Source: Poa pratensis (Eukaryota > Streptophyta > Magnoliopsida > Poales > Poaceae). From it: a stretch of 64,000 nt of DNA. This document shows positions 22,187 to 32,730 of this stretch, one piece after another; position 1 is the stretch's first letter; each line of letters begins with the position of its first letter. The translations under genes were made by a program, and so were the position numbers. The stretch covers positions 138,408,687 to 138,472,686 of the forward strand of contig CAMZMU010000041.1 in assembly GCA_947311845.1 (NCBI GenBank), given 5' to 3'. Under the pieces are notes generated by a model, which worked only from the letters and a program-made list of their open reading frames with translations, was not told the DNA's origin and searched no databases.

Positions 22187-22484
22187 ACCACACACACACA
22201 CACACACACACAAAAGAACGTTTGCCTGTGTGATCGCGAAGGCTAACACCCGTACTCCCCTGATGTGAGTCTCCAGAAAATGTTGCGTGGACATTGATCT
22301 TATATGTTCCCAAAGCCGACGGTGACCACCTTGCTTTCATTGTCAGCTTCTTCTTCAGTAGCTCCTTCCCAGATGCCCACAAATCAACAGCCACATCCAG
22401 CGCCGACTTTACAGAGACTGCATGATCCAACGGAATTCGAGCCAAGCCGAGCGAGCTCGGCTCGACTTGCTTGAACTTACTCAA
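21999..22484 (-). pseudogene. RNase H-like (RVT_3-type) fragment, copy 1
   Basis: Minus-strand words WSPSALGTYKINVHATFSGD, GSTGVSLRDHTGK and NVEAYAIRDM follow the plant RNase H-like domain found in LINEs and host-derived reverse-transcriptase fragments (KLN-DA-F, G-G-V-RD--G, EA-A---). The catalytic-type aspartate of NVDA is changed to H here (NVHA); unit 2 keeps NVDA. The frame is broken by the poly-C/CA microsatellite inserted near 22157-22214. It lies tail-to-tail with the ankyrin-TPR gene. Confidence 0.6.
22157..22214. repeat. Poly-C plus (CA)n tract
   Basis: About 30 C residues then about 13 CA units. The same site in unit 2 (51905-51927) is only a short C/A-interrupted stretch, so the tract expanded after duplication or is an assembly artefact. 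Confidence 0.85.
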
Positions 22485-22895
22485 CTAGCGAGTCGAGCTT
22501 GACTCGACTCGTTTAATAAACGAGTTCAGAAATGAAACTTGGCTCGACTCGGGAAACTCGCGAGTAGCTCGTTTAACTCGTTCAAATAAAAAATATGGAA
22601 TTTTTGATATATTAGTGCCAAACTGTTAATATTTTTTTACACCGATAATGGTGTAGAGGTTTTATATTTCAGCATTGATCTACCCTTTTACTAGAGATGT
22701 AAAATTGTAGAATGATCATCATGATTGTAGTTCAGAATTAGTAGAAAAATTACTTCTTTTTTCATATGCGCGCATGTTTGAACATTTATAATGTGCTAAA
22801 CGAGTTGGCTTGACTCGTGAGACACCGAATTCGAGCCGAGCCGGAGTCACGAGCTACTCATCACGAGTTTCGAGTTTTAATTCCAGCCCTAGTAA
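22430..22895. repeat. CGAG-rich segment, possible decayed hAT-type element
   Basis: Dense repeats of GAGCTCGGCTCGAC, CGAGTCGAGCTTGACTCGAC and ACGAGTT words flank an AT-rich core. The right end reads CCAGCCCTAG, resembling hAT termini (TAGGGCTGG in reverse), but no matching left end is present. The homologous segment is at 52140-52660. Confidence 0.4.
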
Positions 22896-22899
22896 CACC

Positions 22900-24240
22900 C
22901 TGGCTAGTTGTGCCTTCTGCCACACCTAAATTTGCATAGTATGCATGTGTAATTATGGATAGATACTGCATGTGTAATTATCTCTCCTTGTTCTGCATGT
23001 ATTATGGATAGTATTCAGTTTCCTTGTTCCGCTCCTCGTTCGTTTGCACCTTGCAAGTTCATGACCCCAAAAAATCGGAGCAGGCCGACCCACGATCGCC
23101 TGGTGGCATCCACAAGAACGCGTCGTAGCCATCCGTTGTGCCCGTGTTCTACCATGACCTGATGTATCGCCCTCGTCATCACGCCGCCGCCTGCCCGCCA
23201 AATTGAGCTCCCATTCTGCCCGCCACATATTGCATGCGTACGTCGCCGTTGTCACCGCACGCCACGGACGCATGCCTATGCCGCAGCTGATGCCATCTGC
23301 ACATACACATGCATGCCGTGTTTCACCCTCTGGTTCTTCCCAAATCCATCTCAACCCCATTCACAAGCATTGGATTTAGCCACCAGACCTACTAGCATTT
23401 GCATGCCCGCACATATTTGACATCATAGATAGCTCATGGAGTCATGGTATAGCACCGTCACATTGCTCAACTTCTCTAAAATAGGGCGCAAATGGTGAGT
23501 ACTTTTTGATTTGTGGTAGCGTGGAGTACACGTTCCCCAACAGATTTTCACAACCACCTTGCTCACCTTATTTCACTACGATTGCCATACCCATGGCAGC
23601 CGAGCAGCATGGTCGTTGGGAACTCCAGACGGACGGTTGACGGTGAAACCAGGTAGCGGCGAGGGCGTGATTCGGCGGGGAAGGGAGGATGTTTGCGCAG
23701 GGATGGAGAAGGTTCGGGGGGTGTGTGGCGATGGCCGGGTCACTGGCATGTGGTGCCCGTTTTTGCATGCCCGCACATATTTGACCTCATAGATAGCTCA
23801 TGGAGTCATGGTATAGCACCGTCACATTGCTCAACTTCTCTAGCATGACTAGTTAGAGTTCTCGCCTAGTCTCTATTGCTAACACTATTCCTCATGACTT
23901 TGGTGCTTGCATTTTCTCTCCTTGGAGCTAGCTAGAATGGTATCTTTAGAAAGCAGAGGGACTTGTTTCTCATGTTGCCTTTATCAAGCATATAAGGGAA
24001 CATGACCAGTGAAATGAATTCTCAGAAATACGGTAGGTAACTATGTTAAATGTAACTCAATGGAAAATAATTTCTTCATCAAGATTGCTCAGTTTGTACT
24101 CTCCTTATGTCATGCAAGTTCTAAACTGAGAGCACTAAAATTTATAGATATGAAAAGTAAACAAAATATCACAGAAGGCCAAAAAGAATATTCATTATCA
24201 AAAAATATATACCCATCATTACGATATCAAGGCCATACAA
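22900..24240. repeat. Noncoding local repeat, copy B (downstream of F-box copy 1), internally rearranged
   Basis: It is collinear with 52690-53690 and 61340-62000 over words such as CACCCTCTGGTTCTTCCCAA, GCATTTGCATGCCCGCACAT, GAGTTCTCGCCTAGTCTC and GGAGCTAGCTAGAATGGTAT. The part 23401-23475 is repeated at 23764-23840 with a later segment of the block (23510-23758) placed between. Open frames on both strands are not conserved in reading between copies. Confidence 0.7.
23476..23509. other. 34-bp patch of F-box coding sequence inside the noncoding repeat
   Basis: CTAAAATAGGGCGCAAATGG followed by TGAGTACTTTTTG is identical to 25540-25572, inside the F-box coding region, and is out of place here. 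On its right the text continues ATTTGTGGTAGCGTGGAGTA, which in unit 2 lies at 53859 next to other sequence. It looks like templated filler at a rearrangement junction. Confidence 0.7.
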
Positions 24241-24669
24241 ATGGACAAAACGATGAAAATTAAGTCAATGCGCTGCAGTGATCGACATCCGCGAGGAGCC
24301 ATGCGTGCTATCACGAGGACGACTAGTATGTCTGCGTCAACATCAATGTGCTGCATCGAGTTTCTTCGGTTGCATTGCGCATCAAGAAGAAAATTTTGGC
24401 TCCATGATCGATTACTTGCAGGTGTTCCTGGATAAACACACGGTTGAAATTCTTGATTTGTGGTAGCGTGAACCCCAACAGATTTTTACAACCACCTTGC
24501 TCACCATATTTCACTGCGATGTCGTACCCATGGCATCACACCCAAGTTATCCGCGACAGTCGGGCAGCATGGTCGTTGGGGACTCCACACAAATGGTCGA
24601 CGGCGAAATGGGGCGGCGGCGAGGGCGCAGTTAGCTGAGAGTAAGTTTGCCCGAGGATAGGGAAGGTTC

Positions 24670-24693
24670 GGGGTGGGGGGGGGGGGGGGGGGG
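24670..24693. repeat. Poly-G tract
   Basis: A G-run of about 23 interrupted by one T. Absent from unit 2 (54066 has GGGGGGTGTGTGG). Confidence 0.8.
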
Positions 24694-25346
24694 TGGCCGG
24701 GTCACTGGCATGTGGTGTCCGTTTGTAGGATTCTATGTGGCCGCGTGTCTAAACATGTCCCACACACCCGATCCGGCCCTAAAGGTTTCGCGCGGACAAG
24801 GGTCGTCGGACATTTTTTAAGGCCGTCTGGATCTCATGAGCCGATTAGGAGGGGATGTACCTCTTTGGTTTTTTCGTGTCTAGATCTCATTGAACCGATG
24901 AGGAGGGCAATGAAGGATCCTGCTGGAGATGCTCTCTTAGGCCCCAAGGAAATATAGTAAGGCAAATGGACACCAAAAATTGTTGAATGATGCAACTCCC
25001 TGCTAGTCCTTCTTAAGATAGCAAAACTCATTTGCTGTCAAAAGTTCCTTCCAGTGGAAGCTATCGTTCTCTACAAATATGAAAATAAGGAGGTTCTCTA
25101 TCTACAAATGACAATGTCGAATATTAGGAAAAATATACATTGAATGGCCGGACAGAGTGAGGTACATGAGGACTTCACTCAGGCGTCAACATGAACTATC
25201 AGGATTACAAAAAATGTGTACAAAAAATAATTTGTTTTCTATGTTCAAGAACAAATTAACACACATATCATGAAAAACACACACAAATTTCCCTTAACAA
25301 AATGAAGACATGCCGTTGTCGGGATGCAGCAGAAACACTAAGAGTT

Positions 25347-26479
25347 CTAGCACCCACCTGACAAAGACTGTGTGAACAATGGAACATATGGAAGATAAGG
25401 ATGTTTACAACCACGTGGAAGATCACATACAAAACACAGCTCCATAGAATCCATTTTGTATGAGAAAAGCTTCGTCGCTGATTGAGACATCATGGTAGAT
25501 ACTATAAATAGCACATTGTGTTCCGGGTGGATGATGACCCTAAAATAGGGCGCAAATGGTGAGTACTTTTTGCCAAAGAGTTGCAAGTGGCTGACATTGT
25601 GCTTCAAGATCCAATTTCCGCCGCGAGAATCTTCAAGAGCCCAGATTGACAATTCAGTCATATCATATTTTGCCATATACAATTGTCCATGTGATAGATA
25701 AACATCACCACTAGCAACATGTGGCGCAGGATAAGGAATGACCCTGCAATTCCCCTCAAGGTCGACTGCGACTACAAAAAAATCAAGAAAGGAGGACAAA
25801 TATAGCACCCTGTTGAGAAAGACGCTCCTTGAAATGTTGTAAAGCGCAGTGGGCTGGTACTCCTCAACGCTTCGACACGTCCAAACTCCAGTTTCCGAAG
25901 AGTAGATCCTCACCGATTTGATGCACCAATTACTAGGCTCCGAACTATATTTAGGAACAAACTCAAACACATGGAAGTGAGAAGAGACGGCAGGGTCAAA
26001 CCCGAGTCGAGCTTCTGGCACATTGACATTGTGAGGCAATTCAATGGTAGGCACGGCCACCCACTTCTGAGTGGCGGGATTACATACCATGTAAACTGGT
26101 ACCTTCTTCCAGCGTCGGCAGAGGAGGAGCCCATTGCAGGAGTCCAACAAGTAACCCACCTCTTGTATTTGCCGGGTAGAAACGAGAGGGAGGGGTCGAT
26201 ACGTGGGCCCCAGTTCCCCGGGACGCTCTGATAACAACGAGACTTGGGTCCACTGCGGTTGTAGTCTCTGTAGAAGAAGCCGGCGAGGGTCGGGCAGGGC
26301 AGCTTCTTGCGGTGTTCGGGATGGGAGAAGAGGTCGCACCACAGCCTAGAGACGCACTTGCAGCAGCGGGTGGACTTGTACGGCACGCGTGAGATGATCT
26401 CGACGAGTAGGTCGTCGGAGAGCTCCGATACCGGACTCCTCTCGGCCGTGTTCCTCTTCTTCTTTGGGAGCCTCGGCAT
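25347..26479 (-). pseudogene. F-box protein gene, copy 1 (1-nt frameshift)
   Basis: The start MPRLPKKKRN at 26479 leads into an F-box at residues about 16-57 (SPVSELSDDLLVEIISRVPY, then CCKCVSRLWCDLFSHPEHRK). F-box domains bind SKP1 and make the protein the substrate receptor of an SCF ubiquitin ligase. The C-terminal F-box-associated region (GLLLCRRWKKVPVYMVCNPA, FDPAVSSHFHVFEFVPKYSS, GQLYMAKYDMTELSIWALED) resembles the At5g49610-like grass family. A single base is missing at 26152/26153 compared with copy 3, so the F-box half and the C-terminal half lie in different frames. Intact length would be about 377 aa with no intron. Both halves otherwise remain open, so the lesion is recent or an assembly error. 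Confidence 0.8.
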
Positions 26480-26780
26480 TGCCGGCCAACGTGCAAATCG
26501 GGACCGAGTGCTAGCTTGTTTGCCAACGGGGGATCTCCTTGCGCGGCGGCGAGGGTTTGTGATGCGAGCGGCCGGTGCAGCCGTACGTGCAGGTACATGG
26601 GCTTTTAACTGGGCCCTGCCAGTCCAAACACGAACTAGTTACGTACACCTTTTCCGCTTAAAAAAAAGGCAAAATCTAAAACAAACCTTGATCTGGTAGT
26701 TCAAGTCTGAAACGAGATCTCACGTCTGATTCCTTGCTTTTTGAACCCTGAACTCTACAATATCTCGCTTACTCTCGTTT

Positions 26781-26817
26781 GTGCGCTGGGATTTTTTTTA
26801 GGGGGTGCGCTGGGATT
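26781..26817. mobile_element. 11-bp T/G insertion with 13-bp target duplication
   Basis: GTGCGCTGGGATT at 26781-26793 is repeated at 26805-26817 with TTTTTTAGGGG between. Unit 2 (56146-56158) has one copy only, the empty site. The inserted text matches the TTTTTTTAGGGG core of the intron 5 insertion. Confidence 0.55.
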
Positions 26818-26830
26818 ACCTGACTGGCAG

Positions 26831-27920
26831 CTATTTTTTTTTAGATAAACAGGGAGCCCTCCCCGGTTCCATTTCGTAGAAAAGAAACCATACATCGTGC
26901 CTCGCTTACAGAATAGCTAAAACTAGCTAAAAAGTACCAAGTTTCTAGAGCAACTACAGGAAACTAAAATGCAGAACTGGTTCCCAGGCCCTCTGCCTAA
27001 CTGGTTCCCAGGCCCTCTGCCCAACCTGCCAAAAAACTAATGCTAAGATGGCAGTTGCTACAAAAGCATCACCCAAACACTATTCTAGAGACAAAAAGCA
27101 GAAGCAAGACTCCTTTTTCTCTTCCCATCCTTCTTCTTCCAGCTACAGCTGACAAACTGCTCTTCTTCCTAGCTTCTTCGCATCCTTTTGGTCACATCAC
27201 CACATGAATTGCATCGCTTTCCTCTGGGTGATCCTTCAGGTATGATATAGTCGCCCGACCTCCATAGGACGAAGTAGCAGTAGTCGTCCAGGTGTGGATC
27301 CAACTGAAATCCACGCACCTCAGCCTGGTTCCAGAGTTAAAGGACTTCTTAGCTTTTCGGACAGCAAGACCACGAACTGAGCCACCTTTCCTTCTCCCAG
27401 CTCCGCGTGTGGCACTACCCACAGCTTTAGGTATGAGAGTGTTAGCCGCCAAACCTGTTTCATATTGGTCCAAGTCTGACGGTTAAAAGCAATACTATTT
27501 CTGTTATTCCATAAACTCCATAAAACAGCAGATGTAACCACATTCAAATGCATGTAACGTTTGTTGCACAACCACTTAGAAGCCAAAGATTAGTACACTC
27601 CATTAGTTTCATAAAACTCCTGCCACTCCATTAGTACATCGCAAGATTAGTACACTTAGAAGCCAAAGATTAGTACACTTAGAAACCACAACAACCAACA
27701 ACTCCTGCCACTGCACCATCATCTCCTCAATGAAAGTTCTCCTAAAATCGCACCTAAGTTGAGAACCATCCCACATCTCAGCTACAGTTTTGGTTTGTTG
27801 GTTGGAGATAAAATACAAATCCCAGAACTGGGTAGACAGTGGCGTGTTTCCAAACCAAATGTTCCCAAAACATAACTGATTTACCATTACTTTTAAGTAA
27901 TTTAGTAGATGAAAACCCCA
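26831..27920 (-). mobile_element. LINE 3' fragment with poly(A) tail
   Basis: A T-run at 26833-26842 is the minus-strand poly(A) tail. Upstream on the minus strand are zf-RVT/C-terminal LINE words: NGKSVMFWEHLVW, FGNTPLSTQFWDLYFISNQQ and AVLWSLWNNRNSIAFNRQTW, in different frames. The RT domain proper is missing (5' truncation). A 29-bp tandem duplication is seen at 26972-27025 (CTGGTTCCCAGGCCCTCTGC twice). In unit 2 the stretch 26831-27883 is absent while the adjoining ACTTTTAAGTAATTT is kept. Because LINE similarity seems to run into that shared text, a deletion in unit 2 is as likely as an insertion here. Confidence 0.65.
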
Positions 27921-28019
27921 ACAACAGAGAAGATATAGAATGTGAGAATAGCTTGACAACTTTATTCGTCTTAGTTATTTTTTTTTTCAATAGTCACTCG
28001 TTGGAGCTTTCCCTTAATT

Positions 28020-28300
28020 AAGTAATAGGAATCTGAGCAACAAGTAAAGTACACATATGAGTTCCCAGAAAAATCCCAGCACGCCCACTCAGGCAGGGCA
28101 CAAAGGCGTGTAGTAGCTGCCCGTCCGCCGCAACCCAGGGCGAGACGTCGAGCGCGTCCCATCCAGCAGCGCCCATGTGCAAGCATGTACTCGAGCGCCA
28201 CCCTACTCGTCATGCAGCCGCCGCCTGCCCGCGACGGCCCCGCCTCCATACTCTGACCTTCAACCCGCCATGTTCTGCCCACGCCGGCATCATGTGAGCG
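28020..28300. repeat. Noncoding local repeat, partial copy C1
   Basis: GTTCCCAGAAAAATCCCAGC through GTTCTGCCCACGCCGGCATC matches 56344-57100 of unit 2 (interrupted there by a retroposon). It is also similar to 29395-29620. Confidence 0.7.
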
Positions 28301-28530
28301 TCGACCTGGGGAGGCGTCGGAGTTGGCCGGAAGCGGCCTTCTAAAATGATAGCGGTAGAAAGGGGATCGGGAGGAGTTAAAGTTCACAATAACAGTTGGT
28401 GTGCGCCGCACCATGCCGAAATTTGATTTTGGGCACGAACCGTCATGCCCCAAATTTGTAGTAGTACAGGAGGCCAGTTTTTTGGATAGTCCAAAATAAA
28501 TTTGGGCACGATATTTGGAGCAGCGCTTTT

Positions 28531-29274
28531 TTTTTTGAAAAGCCTACGTATATTCAACACCACAGCACCACATACAGAGTACACGGTACAAATACAGGGA
28601 GAGAGTACAATACGAAGGGGAAGAAGAACCAGATCGAAGCACAGCAACTCCACCGGCGCCGGCGACGAAGACCATCCACCACCTTCTTACCACTGCCTGA
28701 GAGCGGCCTCCTTGTTGAGAGATGCCGCAGAGCCCGCCCGCCGCGCCGCGGCGGAACTTATGCCGGTAAACGACCACGGCAAGCACCCTCACTCGCCTGC
28801 ACCTCCACCTTGCCGAAGACGATCTCGATCCCGACGAAGAGAGGAGCCGCCGACCTCGCCTGGCTCCGATTTCCAGCCACCGGATCCACCGCCACAGCGG
28901 ATCCGACGGGAGGCAAGGGAGCCCAAGGACCCCACCGGGCCTCGAGCGCCCACAAGTCGCGCGCGAAGAAGACGAGCCCCGCAGAGCACCGCCGCCAGAG
29001 AAGGACGCGCCGACACCAAACACCCCACCACCAGCACCACCTCCTCCAAGGCACCGCCGGCGGGGATCCCACCCTACCCTACCGTATGTACAGGCCGGAG
29101 ACGGGGATCCCCCACCCTCCCGCTGCCGAAGCAGCCGGCGGAGGAGAGGGATCCCACGCCTCGGCGGCGCAGACGCGGTGGGTCGACGGGTTCGCCCCAA
29201 AAATCGCCTTCGGCGTCGCCTCTCTTCAACAGTGGCGGAGGAGAGGATAAGGCCGAGGAGCTCGGTTAGCTGCC
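28531..29274 (-). mobile_element. GC-rich poly(A) retroposon, 744 bp
   Basis: A T-run at the left end (minus-strand poly(A)) and a 15-bp duplication TGGAGCAGCGCTTTT (28516-28530, 29275-29289) define it. Read on the minus strand, GGCGATTTTTGGGGCGAAC, GGGAGGGTGGGGGA, GGTGTCGGCG and TCTGGCGGCGGTGCTCT align in order with the plus-strand element at 57619-58276. The 3' end reads GTTGAATATACGTAGGCTTT before the tail. Long GC-driven frames (218 and 255 codons) carry no domain. Confidence 0.8.
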
Positions 29275-29394
29275 TGGAGCAGCGCTTTTTGTCCGAATGG
29301 CCTATAAGTTACAGTATTTTGTTTTGCACGAACCCCAAAAAAATATGGTATTGTCGGAGTTGCTGTAAGTTCCACGAAATACACTGCCCGTGAA

Positions 29395-30190
29395 AAATCT
29401 CAGCACGCCCACCCACGCCACGATCACCAGCGGCAGGTCTACAAAGGTGCGACGTAGCCGTCCGTCCGCTGCAATTGAGCGCCAGAGGTCGAGCACGTCT
29501 CATCAGCTGCGCCCATGTGCTATCGTCTACTCGAGCGTCGCATTCCTGGTCATCAGCTGCCTGCCCCACCTCTATGTTCTAATGCTCTACCAGCTGTGTA
29601 CTTATGGCGCCGCCATCATCACTGTGCGCGGCCGAAGCCTGCTCGCGCCGTCGCCGATGACATCTGCACATACACACCTATGCCGTGTTTCACCCGTCGA
29701 TTATTCCCAAATCCTCTCAATCCCATTTACATGCACTGAATTTAGACACCCCGGCAAGCATTTGCATGTCCGCACATACACACAGAACAATTGACTTGAT
29801 AGATAGCTCATGGTTAACTTCTCGAGAATGACTGAGTTCTCGTCTAGTTTGTGTTTCTAACACTATTCCGGTGACTTTGATACTTGCATTTTCTCTCCAT
29901 GGAGCTAGCTCGAATGATTTCTTTAAAAGAGAGGGGCGTGTTTCTCATGTCCTCTTTTATCAAGCATATGGACAACACCACCGAAATGAATTCTCAAAAG
30001 TAAAGTAGGTAACACGGTTAAATATATCAATCAATGGAAATAATTTCTTGACGGAGCTTGTTTGTACGCTCCTAGTATCTTGCAAGTTTTAAACCAGGGC
30101 CGGTCAAAATTATAAATATGAAAAGTAAACAAAGTACAACTATATTCCTTATAAAAATATGTATACCAAGCATTACAAAGATGGGACTAA
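29395..30190. repeat. Noncoding local repeat, copy C2
   Basis: CATCTGCACATACACACCTA, TTATTCCCAAATCCTCTCAA, GAGTTCTCGTCTAGTTTGTG and GTAAACAAAGTACAACTATA run collinear with 57120-57620 and 58277-58330. It is the version without an F-box gene attached. Confidence 0.7.
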
Positions 30191-30397
30191 TTAAGCCAAA
30201 CCAATATGTGTTTGATACCGCACTATATTCACCGGCTTTTACAATAGACATATGTCATGATTGATGATAGTTCGGAATTACCGATAAACATTAAAAAATG
30301 AAACAACAAATTTATTATATTCTCCAATGAATTTTTCATCTACCTCCCCTTGTAATTATTATCTAAGTTGGAATACACATGTCGGTAATGCCAACAC

Positions 30398-31115
30398 TAG
30401 TGGCGGAGCTAGGATTTATTCGCTGGGTGTTCAAACTCATAAATTTTTTGGCATAAACATAAAGTACAAAGTTTTCAGTAACTACCTGATATATAGCCAA
30501 CACCATAATATGTTGAGAAATATGTTAAAACTAGTGATAATTACAATAGAAATAGCATAAAGATGAAAATATCAACTATATCATCCTCTTTTACTTGCAA
30601 GAAAATAGCCCGCCCAATAAATGTCACTAAGCAATAGTCTAACCACCTTGTGTGTGTCATAAGAAGAAACTAAATTGAAGGGATTCAAAGCATACATGCA
30701 AACAAGCAACCTCGGAATTGACTTCGTCGAATCGATTGTTTAGCTCATGACTAATTTGATAAATGACGCCAATAAAAAACTTGCCTTCTAAAATGATCAT
30801 TATTTATTTGAATTGGGTCCGATTTGATCTTTATGAAGCACATAATTAGCAGCGTTTTCCTAGGGGGGGAAGAGAAGCAGAGCAACGTTACCCCGCAACC
30901 AACCAAGTGTTTCTCCCTATTGATGCTATGGAGAGGTAGGACATGTCCTAGCCTGGGTCCGGTATGTATCTTGTATGTAACTTGAGGAGCAGCTCAAACG
31001 GCCAAGATGGCATGCTCTACTGTTTTGTTTTCTTCGTTTTGGACCACTAAAATCTAGTTAATAATATTTTGGCAATTGAGCTGGGTAGCTAATACACCCT
31101 GTAGCTCCGCCCATG
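30398..31115. mobile_element. hAT-like non-autonomous DNA element, copy 1
   Basis: The left end TAGTGGCGGAGCTAGG and the reverse complement of the right end CATGGGCGGAGCTACAGG form an inverted repeat. An 8-bp duplication GCCAACAC sits at 30390-30397 and 31116-31123. The 8-bp size points to hAT. No transposase is encoded in its 718 bp. The copy at 58552-60408 occupies the orthologous site, so insertion preceded the duplication. Confidence 0.65.
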
Positions 31116-31123
31116 GCCAACAC

Positions 31124-32500
31124 AATAAGAGTGCGGAGATTAATTCATGAAGCCTTCTACTCCCATATACTATCTATCTTGTCATAATAACCTACTATGC
31201 ATAAGCATTGGTCATTATTTTTATATTTTGTTTTGTTGTACTAGTACTTATTTCGAGATTCATGCTTCTAGTCCCGCCTCATCTTTCAGCTATGTGTTGG
31301 ATAAGCAACATGCCTAATATGTCCAATTGTCTACTCCATGCCCTTATAAAGAACTTGATCACGACAAAATATGTTACATATGTTTTGGGAAGCACCGTGC
31401 CTTGAGTTTATGTATGCACGTGGATGATTAGATAGTGGATTTAGCATCTTGAATATGAGTGTACATAGAAGAGTCTATCCCACTAATATGGAAATATCCT
31501 TTGATTTTTGTAAACGACCAACCTCGCTATGTGTATTATCATTTGAATTTATCATTGTGTTCTTTCAGATGAACAGATTTTGTGGATTTCACAAGTATTA
31601 TGACGCCGAGATCGGAAAAAATCAAACATGTTGCATGCCTTAATGCGTTTCAGCAGTATGTTCATAGTTGTCATTTAATGCGCTTTGCTTGTACCGTATT
31701 AGGCACCGTCCAGATCAAAAACAGAGCCTGCATCAACACAGCCAGAAGTACCTTCTTTGGACTCGGGACTCCGGGGAAATATAATGGTCAGAATTCAGAA
31801 GAGAACCAATGGGGGGAAATCATGTTTAGTCGGTACGGCCTCATGCGGGTGCATGGCTGTGTGCGTCTATCGACCAAGCAATGCAACTCCTATATTGACA
31901 CGACGACCCCCGCGTCGCTCCGCTTGAGCGACACGGGAGAATACCTAGCGCCGCCGCCGGCAGTTCTCTCCCTGGCCAGCCTACACCAACATACGTGTTG
32001 GTTGCCTAAGGGGGGGAATCGGCCGGTGATATGCTCTCAGTTTTTCCAGTGTACTAGTAATCGAGCACGTGCACCGCAAGTGTAATTTGAATAATTAAAA
32101 TCTCGAACAATAAAAATTGCAGTATGATATTATTTTTTGTATTTGCCGAGTCTTTTGAATTCCAACCTTATTCAGTGAGTTGCATATTCTATAGCTTTTG
32201 TTCATCTACATATCTTTAACTCATAAAGTTAAAATTTGGATACAATGAAACCACTCACCGATCAATCTTTCTATGTAAGTAAGCCCCAAGTTTAATTTAA
32301 GAAAACCTGTAGGATAACTATTTAAAGCAATAGTGCAATATACAACCACTTTTTTGTTTCCCAAACGTATTTCATCACATAAAACTAGATGTATCATCCT
32401 GACTAAACAAACAAAGATATAGAGACCCTAAAGAACATTATATAATCACCAGCTTCAAAGCATAAAGGCTGATCAGAAACTTACGCTTTTATATTTCTAT
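31124..32500. other. Spacer, no gene recognised
   Basis: Up to about 31887 it is part of the duplicated block (matches 60416-61147). Frames such as 31582-32085 are not conserved in unit 2, which has different indels. Beyond 31887 it is single-copy in this window. Confidence 0.5.
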
Positions 32501-32730
32501 CTAACCTAAAACACGCCCAATGGTCTGGTATTCTCTTCTGCGCTCCCCTTTGAACATGTAACGCAAAACATCAAATAGCCATGCATAATAGATCAACATG
32601 AATGCCCGATAGAGGAAAAGTATATATATAGGGGTACTTGACACTGGTAGCACAGAGAGCACGTGGAAGATCTGAACTGAATAATCAAATGTATGTGCAA
32701 TCAGATGAAACAATAAGTAACACCTTATCC
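32501..32730 (-). pseudogene. Unrecognised terminal-exon-like segment (membrane protein-like)
   Basis: On the minus strand TTATTATTTTGCAG, a good splice acceptor, precedes an open frame of 76 codons ending at the TAG at 32501-32503. The peptide has two hydrophobic stretches (IFHVLSVLPVSSTPIYILFL, MLIYYAWLFDVL) and a basic end (FKGERRREYQTIGRVLG). That is the look of the last exon of a polytopic membrane protein, but I cannot name it. A further minus-strand piece at 33290-33430 (YEDFGLWSRRKLFSIRDA) may belong to another exon. Could be a gene fragment or chance. Confidence 0.3.

Larger units (their letters stand above)
20334..31887. repeat. Segmental duplication, unit 1
   Basis: From CTGCTGTTAGATGAAAA in intron 7 onward this DNA is repeated, in the same order and orientation, from about 38026 to 61147. 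Shared landmarks are TPR exons 8-11, the RNase H-like remnant, the CGAG-rich segment, the noncoding repeat, the F-box gene, the 56,200-type block and the hAT-like element. The right limit is about 31887, where alignment by eye is lost. Unit 1 carries its own insertions (26831-27883, 28531-29274) and a local rearrangement near 23400-23850. Confidence 0.85.

Noticed and set aside
28502..29269. 255-codon plus-strand and 218-codon minus-strand ORFs
   Set aside because: They lie inside a retroposon with target duplications; the protein text is low-complexity and not shared as protein with the related element at 57619.
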